Source of the DNA: Lachnospiraceae bacterium
GTDB lineage: Bacteria > Bacillota > Clostridia > Lachnospirales > Lachnospiraceae
Assembly (NCBI GenBank): GCA_016282215.1
Contig: JAEEKC010000065.1
Coordinates: forward strand, 1 to 6,105
Direction: 5' to 3'
Length of the DNA stretch: 6,105 nucleotides
The notes below the pieces were generated by a model that ran no database searches, was not told the origin of the DNA, and saw only the letters and a program-made list of their open reading frames with translations. The translations under genes were made by a program, and so were the position numbers. Below, in pieces: positions 1 through 5,248 of this stretch (position 1 is the first letter of the stretch; every line of letters begins with the position of its first letter).

Positions 1-186
1 GGAACAGGTGACCGTTCCGAGAAGATCCGTACCTATAATTTCCCTCAGGGAAGGGTGACGGATCACCGGATCAACCTGACGTTATATAAACTCGATAAGG
101 TATTGAACGGTGATCTGCAGGAGATCATTGATGCCTGTATCGCAGCTGATCAGACCGCGAAATTAGCGAAGATGAACGAAAATTAA
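1..186 (+). CDS. prfA: Peptide chain release factor 1 (RF1), C-terminal end only
   Basis: This is the last 61 codons of a class I release factor, open at the left edge of the window and ending at TAA 184-186. RF1 reads UAA and UAG in the ribosomal A site and triggers hydrolysis of the peptidyl-tRNA ester. The visible part carries the family's C-terminal signature: EKIRTYNFPQGRVTDHRI followed by NLTLYKLDKVLNGDL and an acidic/alanine-rich end. The GGQ catalytic loop and the PxT codon-recognition motif lie upstream and cannot be seen. RF2 shares this region, but LTLYKLDKVLNGDL fits RF1 better than the RF2 form as I remember it. The decarboxylase gene starts 31 bases after the stop with no terminator-like hairpin between them, so the two may share a transcript. 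Confidence 0.95.
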   Translation, partial: GTGDRSEKIRTYNFPQGRVTDHRINLTLYKLDKVLNGDLQEIIDACIAADQTAKLAKMNEN

Positions 187-204
187 ATCGTAAATCAATA
201 ATCC

Positions 205-211
205 AAAGGAG
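205..211 (+). promoter_or_regulatory. Ribosome binding site of the decarboxylase gene
   Basis: AAAGGAG lies six bases before the ATG at 218. It is a strong Shine-Dalgarno match at good spacing and fixes the start. It sits within the 31-base gap after prfA, so there is little room for a separate promoter unless that promoter lies inside prfA. Confidence 0.85.
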
Positions 212-217
212 CCTTTC

Positions 218-1669
218 ATGAACCTGATCGAACAATATTCCGCACCGGTATATGAAGCGCTTGAGGCCTTCCGCAGGCAGCGGGTGGTTCCTTTTGATGT
301 GCCGGGTCATAAACGCGGAAGAGGAAATCCGGAGCTGGTGGAACTGCTTGGCGAAAGATGTCTGAGTCTGGATGTCAATTCTATGAAACCGCTGGATAAT
401 CTCGGTCACCCGACATCGGTCATCCGCAGGGCGGAGGAACTGGCAGCGGATGCCTTTGGTGCGGCGCATGCATTTTTGATGGTCAACGGTACAACAAGCA
501 GTGTGCAGGCTATGATCCTGGCGGTATGCAAAGCAGGGGAAAAGATCATTCTCCCGCGCAATGTTCATAAAAGTGTGATCAATGCGCTGGTGCTCGGTGG
601 CGGGATCCCGGTTTACGTTCCGGTCAAGGTGGAAGAGCGGATCGGCATCGCCCTCGGTATGGATCCGGAGGCTTTTGAAAAGACGGTGGAAGAGCATCCG
701 GATGCGACGGCAGTTTTTTTGAATAATCCGACTTATTATGGAATTTGCTCCGATCTTGCGCGGATCACGCAGATCGCCCATGAGCACGGAATGCGTGTGC
801 TGGTGGATGAAGCCCACGGAACCCATCTGTATTTCGGAGAGGATCTGCCCGTCAGCGGTATTGCCGCAGGAGCTGACCTGACAGCGGTTTCCATGCACAA
901 ATCCGGCGGTTCCTTAACCCAGAGTTCTATTTTGCTCTGTGGACAGGATATGGATCCGGAATATGTCAGACAGGTCATCAATCTGTCCCAGACGACAAGT
1001 GCGTCTTATCTGCTGTTGTCCAGTCTGGATATTTCCAGAAGAAATCTGGCGCTGCGCGGTAAGGAGAGTTTTGAGAAGGTCGTGCGGATGGCGCAGTATG
1101 CCAGGGATGAGATCAATGAGATCGGCGGTTTTTATGCTTACGGCAAGGAACTGATTGACGGGAAACATGTATTTGATTATGATGTGACTAAATTATCGGT
1201 ATATACCGGTGATACAGGCCTGACCGGCATAGAGGTATATGATCTGCTGCGGGATGAATATGATATCCAGATCGAATTCGGCGATATCGGCAATATGCTG
1301 GCCTACATTTCCATCGGAGACAGGCAGCAGGATATCGAGCGGCTGGTGGGTGCGTTAGAAGACATCAGGTGCAATTACGCGAAAGATTCCGAGCCCATCC
1401 GCATGAACGATTTCATTCAGCCGGATATGGAAAAGAGTCCCAGAGAGGCATTTTACAGCCCGAAGGAACAGATTCCGGTGGAAGAGGCAGCCGGACGGAT
1501 CAGCGGAGAGATGGTCATGTGCTATCCGCCGGGAATTCCGATCCTGACACCCGGAGAACTGGTGACGCAGGAAATTGTGGAATATATTTTGTATGCAAAG
1601 GAAAAAGGGTGTTCGCTTCAGGGAACGCTGGATCCGGACGCGGACAGGCTCTGCGTGATAAAAGGGTGA
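218..1669 (+). CDS. speA: PLP-dependent Orn/Lys/Arg decarboxylase, probably arginine decarboxylase
   Basis: This 483-residue protein belongs to the fold-type I (aspartate aminotransferase fold) Orn/Lys/Arg decarboxylases, cytosolic enzymes that decarboxylate a basic amino acid. Visible motifs are PGHKRG (29-34) near the N-terminus, NGTTSS (90-95) for the PLP phosphate, VDEAHG (196-201) with the Asp/His pair that holds the PLP ring, and SMHKSGGSLTQ (225-235), where K228 is the Schiff-base lysine. The conserved C-terminal YPPGIPILTPGE is at 436-447. The length matches the short Bacillus SpeA/YaaO type of about 480-490 residues and lacks the N-terminal wing domain of the 700-plus-residue enterobacterial enzymes. 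The sequence alone does not separate Arg, Lys and Orn as substrate. Agmatine deiminase in the same cluster argues for arginine giving agmatine. The start is set by AAAGGAG at 205-211. The next gene begins 35 bases after the stop. Confidence 0.93.
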   Translation: MNLIEQYSAPVYEALEAFRRQRVVPFDVPGHKRGRGNPELVELLGERCLSLDVNSMKPLDNLGHPTSVIRRAEELAADAFGAAHAFLMVNGTTSSVQAMILAVCKAGEKIILPRNVHKSVINALVLGGGIPVYVPVKVEERIGIALGMDPEAFEKTVEEHPDATAVFLNNPTYYGICSDLARITQIAHEHGMRVLVDEAHGTHLYFGEDLPVSGIAAGADLTAVSMHKSGGSLTQSSILLCGQDMDPEYVRQVINLSQTTSASYLLLSSLDISRRNLALRGKESFEKVVRMAQYARDEINEIGGFYAYGKELIDGKHVFDYDVTKLSVYTGDTGLTGIEVYDLLRDEYDIQIEFGDIGNMLAYISIGDRQQDIERLVGALEDIRCNYAKDSEPIRMNDFIQPDMEKSPREAFYSPKEQIPVEEAAGRISGEMVMCYPPGIPILTPGELVTQEIVEYILYAKEKGCSLQGTLDPDADRLCVIKG

Positions 1670-1690
1670 CAAAGTAAAATAGAAAAACAC

Positions 1691-1696
1691 GGGGGA
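1691..1696 (+). promoter_or_regulatory. Ribosome binding site of the speE-like gene
   Basis: GGGGGA lies eight bases before the ATG at 1705. An out-of-frame ATG at 1698 reaches a stop after six codons, so 1705 is the better start. Confidence 0.6.
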
Positions 1697-1704
1697 TATG
1701 TGCA

Positions 1705-2610
1705 ATGGCACAGGATAACAAGCTTGGAATGGATATTTGGTTTTCGCAGATGGACACCGACAATGTGAAGACGAGTGTGAGGGTGGACCGTCAGCTTTTT
1801 TCGGGGAAAAGTGATTATCAGCGGATTGATGTATTTCAGTCTCAGGAATTCGGCAAGATGATCGTTCTCGACGGTGAGATCATTTTTTCGGAAGCAGATG
1901 AATTTGTATATAATGAAATGGTGGTTCATGTGCCCATGGCAGTGCATCCCCATGTGAAGGACGTACTGATCATCGGCGGCGGTGACGGCGGCGTTGCCAG
2001 ATGCTGCATCGATTATCCGGAGATCGAAAGGATCGATGTGGTGGAGCCTGATGAGATGTTTATTCAGGTCAGCAAGGAGTTTTTCCCGGAGACGTCTAAG
2101 GGCTTCGACGATCCGAGGGTATCCATCATCAATCAGGACGGTCTGCGTTTTCTTCGCAGATGCGTGGATAAATACGATCTGATCATCAACGATTCCACGG
2201 ATCCTTCCGGACATGCGGAAGGGTTGTTTACAAAAGAGTTTTACGGAAATTGCAACCGTGCGCTCCACGAAGACGGCATCATGGTATACCAGCATGGTTC
2301 CCCTTTCTATGATGAAGATGAGATCAGTTTCCGGAAGATGCACAGAAAAGTATATCGCAGTTTTCCCATCAGCAGGGTGTATCAGGCCAGCATTCCGACC
2401 TGCCCGGCAGGACTTTGGATGTTCGGTTTTGCATCGAAAAAATATCACCCGCTTCATGACTTTGATGCGGAGCGCTGGAAGAAGAGGGGATTAAAAACCT
2501 GGTATTATACAACGAATCTGCATTACGGTGCTTTCATGCTTCCGAAGTATGTGGAGGACCTTCTCGAAGAGGAAGAGGGAAGGAAGAAAAAAGGGCAACA
2601 GGACGACTGA
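1705..2610 (+). CDS. speE: Spermidine synthase-like aminopropyltransferase
   Basis: This 301-residue protein has the spermidine synthase architecture: a small N-terminal beta domain (about 10-70) followed by a Rossmann-like methyltransferase fold. Classical members transfer the aminopropyl group of decarboxylated AdoMet to putrescine. Retained residues include Y69 in DEFVYNEM, the GGGDGG loop (91-96, with D94), the ribose-binding acidic E114 in VVEPDE, D145 in NQDG, the catalytic pair D163/D166 in NDSTDPSG, and Q196. The C-terminal part (LKTWYYTTNLHYGAFMLPK) aligns well with Bacillus SpeE as I recall it. Departures are IPTCPAG, where C233 replaces the usual Tyr, and VARCC after the glycine loop, where C100 replaces the usual Glu of RE. 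It is about 25 residues longer than Bacillus SpeE, mostly as a charged C-terminal tail. No speD is in the window, although the alternative carboxyspermidine genes follow directly. The fold call is firm; the exact substrate is not. Confidence 0.9.
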   Translation: MAQDNKLGMDIWFSQMDTDNVKTSVRVDRQLFSGKSDYQRIDVFQSQEFGKMIVLDGEIIFSEADEFVYNEMVVHVPMAVHPHVKDVLIIGGGDGGVARCCIDYPEIERIDVVEPDEMFIQVSKEFFPETSKGFDDPRVSIINQDGLRFLRRCVDKYDLIINDSTDPSGHAEGLFTKEFYGNCNRALHEDGIMVYQHGSPFYDEDEISFRKMHRKVYRSFPISRVYQASIPTCPAGLWMFGFASKKYHPLHDFDAERWKKRGLKTWYYTTNLHYGAFMLPKYVEDLLEEEEGRKKKGQQDD

Positions 2611-2611
2611 G

Positions 2612-2647
2612 ATGCCGTACAATACAAGGGTTTGTGCGATAATATAA
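2612..2647 (+). CDS. Possible 11-codon leader ORF (speculative)
   Basis: A short ORF, MPYNTRVCAII, starts one base after the speE stop codon. An AGGA at 2600-2603 lies eight bases before its ATG. It ends with two ATA codons, which are scarce in the neighbouring genes, then TAA at 2645-2647, inside the inverted repeats at 2636-2665. That placement resembles a leader peptide whose translation could choose between RNA structures ahead of the dehydrogenase gene. An ORF this short arises easily by chance, and I know of no family for the peptide. Confidence 0.15.
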   Translation: MPYNTRVCAII

Positions 2648-2672
2648 TCAAGATTTGATTATCGCGAAAGCG
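2636..2672 (+). repeat. Overlapping, mutually exclusive inverted repeats in the speE-dehydrogenase gap
   Basis: Three pairings can be read directly. The outer one is GCGATAAT (2636-2643) with ATTATCGC (2658-2665), eight perfect pairs around a 14-base loop. The inner one is ATAATCA (2644-2650) with TGATTAT (2656-2662), seven perfect pairs around a 5-base loop. A small CGC-GAAA-GCG hairpin with a GNRA loop lies at 2663-2672. The inner and GNRA hairpins can coexist, but the outer stem excludes both. No U-run follows, so it does not look like a standard intrinsic terminator. It could be a regulatory RNA switch, a processing site or a chance A/T-rich repeat. Confidence 0.5.
2643..2648 (+). promoter_or_regulatory. 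Weak candidate -10 box for an internal promoter
   Basis: A perfect TATAAT lies about 80 bases before the dehydrogenase start. At 17-base spacing the -35 position (2620-2625) reads CAATAC, a poor match, and there is no extended -10 TG. The hexamer also lies within the inverted repeats, so it may simply reflect their A/T content. Confidence 0.2.
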
Positions 2673-2712
2673 GGCGGAATAGAATTGAAAAAATATAAAT
2701 AACAGCAGAAAC

Positions 2713-2717
2713 GGAGG
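2713..2717 (+). promoter_or_regulatory. Ribosome binding site of the dehydrogenase gene
   Basis: GGAGG lies ten bases before the ATG at 2728. It is strong in sequence and slightly long in spacing. I see no upstream stretch that would obviously pair with and mask it. Confidence 0.7.
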
Positions 2718-2727
2718 CGAAGCAGAC

Positions 2728-3987
2728 ATGAGCAGATTGATGGTGATCGGATGCGGCGGAGTCGCAAGTGTGGCAATTCACAAATGTTGTCAGAACAGCG
2801 AAGTTTTTGATGAACTGATCCTGGCCAGCAGGACAAAAAGCAAATGTGACAGTCTTGCCGAGAAGCTGACAAAACTGTCAAAAACGAAGATCATGACCGA
2901 GAGTGTGGATGCGGATGACGCGTCGCAGGTCGAAGCGCTGATCCGAAAATATCAGCCGGACGCTGTGCTCAATTTGGCGCTCCCTTATCAGGATCTTTCC
3001 ATTATGGATGCCTGCCTGGCAGCCGGCGTGGATTATATCGATACGGCCAATTTTGAGCCTGAGGATACAGATGATCCGATCTGGAGAAAACGATATGAAG
3101 CGCGATGCAAAGAACTTGGCTTTTCCGCCTACTTTGATTATTCCTGGCAGTGGGATTATCAGGACAGGTTCAAAGAAGCCGGTCTTACAGCATTGCTCGG
3201 AACCGGTTTTGATCCCGGCGTGACAAGCGTCTTTGCGGCTTATGCAAAGAAACACTATTTCGACAGGATCGATACCATCGATATTTTGGACTGCAACGGC
3301 GGGGATCATGGATATCCCTTCGCTACCAATTTTAATCCGGAGATCAACCTCCGTGAGGTGTCCGCTCCCGGTTCTTATATGGAAGACGGCAAGTGGGTAG
3401 AGATCCCGGCCATGAGCATCAAACGGGAATATGATTTTGAAGGTGTCGGCATGAAGGATATGTATCTGCTGCACCACGAGGAGATCGAGGCGCTCGGCAG
3501 AAACATGCCGGAAGTGAAACGGATCCGTTTCTTCATGACATTCGGGCAGAGCTATCTGACGCATATGTCATGCCTGGAAAATGTGGGAATGCTCAGCACG
3601 ACACCGGTGGATTTCCAGGGACAGAAGATCGTTCCGATCCAGTTCTTAAAAGCGCTGCTGCCGGATCCTGCGTCACTGGGACCCAGAACCGTGGGAAAAA
3701 CAAATATCGGATGTATTTTTACCGGCGTCAAGGACGGAAAAGAAAAGAGCCTGTATATTTACAATGTATGTGATCATCAGGAATGCTATAAAGAAGTGGG
3801 AAGCCAGGCAATCTCCTATACAACAGGCGTGCCTGCTATGATCGGCGCCATGCTGGTCGTTACCGGGCAGTGGAAAAAGCCGGGCGTCTTTACCACGGAT
3901 GAGTTTGATCCCGATCTTTATATGGAAGCATTGAATAAGTGGGGACTTCCCTGGAAGGTGGATGAGAATCCGGTGCTGGTACCGTAG
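2728..3987 (+). CDS. Carboxyspermidine (carboxynorspermidine) dehydrogenase, saccharopine dehydrogenase family
   Basis: This 419-residue protein opens with a Rossmann nucleotide-binding motif, MVIGCGGVA (5-13), followed by a second strand ending ASRT (33-36) that fits NADPH 2'-phosphate recognition. The segment PDAVLNLALPYQD (77-89) and the GTGFDPGVTSVFA block (158-170) are typical of the saccharopine dehydrogenase fold. Within that fold, pairing with nspC directly downstream points to carboxyspermidine dehydrogenase. That enzyme reductively condenses L-aspartate beta-semialdehyde with putrescine (or 1,3-diaminopropane) to carboxyspermidine (or carboxynorspermidine) in the cytosol. Length fits the family at about 400 residues. 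The substrate amine cannot be read from the sequence. A related cyanobacterial route uses agmatine instead and makes carboxyaminopropylagmatine, which the nearby arginine decarboxylase makes worth considering. GGAGG at 2713-2717 supports the start. The 117-base gap before it is the largest in the cluster; nspC follows after 48 bases. Confidence 0.88.
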   Translation: MSRLMVIGCGGVASVAIHKCCQNSEVFDELILASRTKSKCDSLAEKLTKLSKTKIMTESVDADDASQVEALIRKYQPDAVLNLALPYQDLSIMDACLAAGVDYIDTANFEPEDTDDPIWRKRYEARCKELGFSAYFDYSWQWDYQDRFKEAGLTALLGTGFDPGVTSVFAAYAKKHYFDRIDTIDILDCNGGDHGYPFATNFNPEINLREVSAPGSYMEDGKWVEIPAMSIKREYDFEGVGMKDMYLLHHEEIEALGRNMPEVKRIRFFMTFGQSYLTHMSCLENVGMLSTTPVDFQGQKIVPIQFLKALLPDPASLGPRTVGKTNIGCIFTGVKDGKEKSLYIYNVCDHQECYKEVGSQAISYTTGVPAMIGAMLVVTGQWKKPGVFTTDEFDPDLYMEALNKWGLPWKVDENPVLVP

Positions 3988-4019
3988 GGTAAGGAAGTGG
4001 AAAGCCCGATATGAAAATT

Positions 4020-4024
4020 AGGAG
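4020..4024 (+). promoter_or_regulatory. Ribosome binding site that favours the upstream nspC start
   Basis: AGGAG lies 11 bases before ATG 4036. The in-frame ATGs at 4054 and 4060 have no comparable site at normal distance, so 4036 is preferred, although homologues as I recall them begin near the IPTPSYV segment. Confidence 0.6.
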
Positions 4025-4035
4025 CCGAAAAACGA

Positions 4036-5211
4036 ATGATAAATTCACGAAGTATGGACATGCAAAAGATTCCCACCCCATCTTATGTGATCGATGAGGG
4101 AAAACTTGAGGATAATTGTAAGATCTTACATGAGGTTGCCGGGAAAGCCGGCTGCAAAATTTTGCTGGCGCAAAAAGCATATTCCGCTTTTGCTACCTAT
4201 CCGCTGATCCGGCGGTATTTATCGGGGGCAACGGCCAGCGGACTTTATGAGGCAAGACTCGGACAGGAAGAGATGAAAGGGGAAAACCATGTGTTTTCCC
4301 CTGCTTATTCTGAAGAAGAAATGGCCGAGCTGGTAAAAATCTGCGATCATATCAGTTTGAATTCCGTAAGTCAATTAAATATGCGCAGACAGATCTGCAT
4401 GGAAAACGGCGTTTCCATAGGACTTCGCATCAATCCGGAGTGCTCGACCCAGGAGCATGGGATCTATGATCCCTGCGCGCCTTTTTCAAGGCTTGGCGTG
4501 ACACGGGCTATGCTGGGTGAGGCGACATATGATGATCTCCTTTTCGGCGTCGAAGGCCTGCATATCCATACTCTCTGCGAACAGAACGCGGATGCGCTGG
4601 AAACAACGCTGAAGGCGTTTTGCGGGAAATTCGATGACATCCTGCGGCTTCCCCAGATCAAATGGCTGAATTTAGGGGGCGGACATCATATCACCAGAGA
4701 GGATTATGACAGGGTGCTGCTCATCCGGCTGATCCGTGAGGTAAAGGAAAAGTATAACGTTGAGGTTTACTTAGAACCGGGGGAGGCGATCGCCCTGAAC
4801 GCAGGTTATCTGGTGACCACGGTCATGGATATTGTGCATAACGGTATGCCGATCCTGATCCTGGATGCCTCCGCTGCCTGCCATATGCCGGACGTGATCG
4901 AGATGCCTTATACGCCGCCTCTTCGGGGTGCAGAGCCTGTTTTGGCAGAGGAGAAACAAAGCACCGGTATAGTTTGCCGTCTGGCATCAAGAACCTGCCT
5001 GGCAGGAGATATCATCGGGGATTACCGTTTTGAGACGATGCCGAAGATCGGCGACAGGCTGGTTTTCGAAGATATGGCGATCTACTCCATGGTCAAGAAC
5101 AATACCTTTAACGGAATGCCGCTGCCGTCCATCTACCTCATGCACGAGGACGGCGAGTGCGAACTGATAAGGGAATTTTCTTACGAAGATTTCAAGGGAC
5201 GGTTATCTTAG
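4036..5211 (+). CDS. nspC: Carboxynorspermidine/carboxyspermidine decarboxylase
   Basis: This 391-residue protein is a fold-type III (alanine racemase-like) PLP decarboxylase of the NspC family, which removes the carboxyl of carboxyspermidine to give spermidine (or of carboxynorspermidine to give norspermidine). Visible features are IPTPSYVID (12-20) at the N-terminus, LLAQKAYS (43-50) with K47 as the PLP lysine, RINPE (131-135), SRLG (151-154), GLHIHTLCEQ (174-183), the LNLGGGHH phosphate-binding loop (211-218), EPGEA (247-251), and TCLAGD (320-325), where C321 and D325 match the ODC-type catalytic Cys/Asp segment. The C-terminal MVKNNTFNG (352-360) completes the active-site dimer face. Length matches the family's usual 370-400. 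The start at 4036 follows AGGAG, but a start at 4054 or 4060 is possible and would remove six or eight residues. The dehydrogenase upstream supplies its substrate, and aguA begins 37 bases downstream. Confidence 0.94.
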   Translation: MINSRSMDMQKIPTPSYVIDEGKLEDNCKILHEVAGKAGCKILLAQKAYSAFATYPLIRRYLSGATASGLYEARLGQEEMKGENHVFSPAYSEEEMAELVKICDHISLNSVSQLNMRRQICMENGVSIGLRINPECSTQEHGIYDPCAPFSRLGVTRAMLGEATYDDLLFGVEGLHIHTLCEQNADALETTLKAFCGKFDDILRLPQIKWLNLGGGHHITREDYDRVLLIRLIREVKEKYNVEVYLEPGEAIALNAGYLVTTVMDIVHNGMPILILDASAACHMPDVIEMPYTPPLRGAEPVLAEEKQSTGIVCRLASRTCLAGDIIGDYRFETMPKIGDRLVFEDMAIYSMVKNNTFNGMPLPSIYLMHEDGECELIREFSYEDFKGRLS

Positions 5212-5237
5212 TTCTGATATCGATTTAGAATTCAAAA

Positions 5238-5243
5238 AAGGGG
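5238..5243 (+). promoter_or_regulatory. Ribosome binding site of aguA
   Basis: AAGGGG, preceded by a run of A, lies five bases before ATG 5249. This fixes the start of the truncated last gene. Confidence 0.7.
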
Positions 5244-5248
5244 CAAAC

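Noticed and set aside
125..898. Long minus-strand ORF of 257 codons opposite prfA and the decarboxylase
   Set aside because: It lies antisense to a gene with clear motifs, its translation shows no recognisable domain, and its composition (rich in His, Arg, Ile) is typical of the shadow of a codon-biased gene.
661..1640. Recurring GATCCGGA-like octamers in the decarboxylase gene
   Set aside because: They fall on Asp-Pro-Glu/Asp codons in frame and are explained by coding, not by a repeat family or binding site.
1618..2457. Long minus-strand ORF of 279 codons opposite the speE-like gene
   Set aside because: It is a shadow of speE: no family motif, and it spans a gene boundary on the other strand.
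2636..2665. Inverted repeat as a rho-independent terminator after speE
   Set aside because: The stem is A/T-rich, the loop is long, and no U-run follows, so it does not have terminator form.
2878..3564. Minus-strand ORF of 228 codons opposite the dehydrogenase
   Set aside because: It is antisense to a well-supported gene with intact motifs and shows no recognisable protein features.
4011..4097. Short plus-strand ORF of 28 codons overlapping the nspC start, with AAGGAAG upstream at 3991-3997
   Set aside because: The spacing of the purine tract is long, the peptide is not recognisable, and the overlap with nspC in another frame is easily accidental. Translational coupling is conceivable but unsupported.
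5212..5248. A-rich stretch before aguA as a promoter
   Set aside because: No -35/-10 pair at proper spacing is visible; the A-run is better explained as part of the ribosome binding region.
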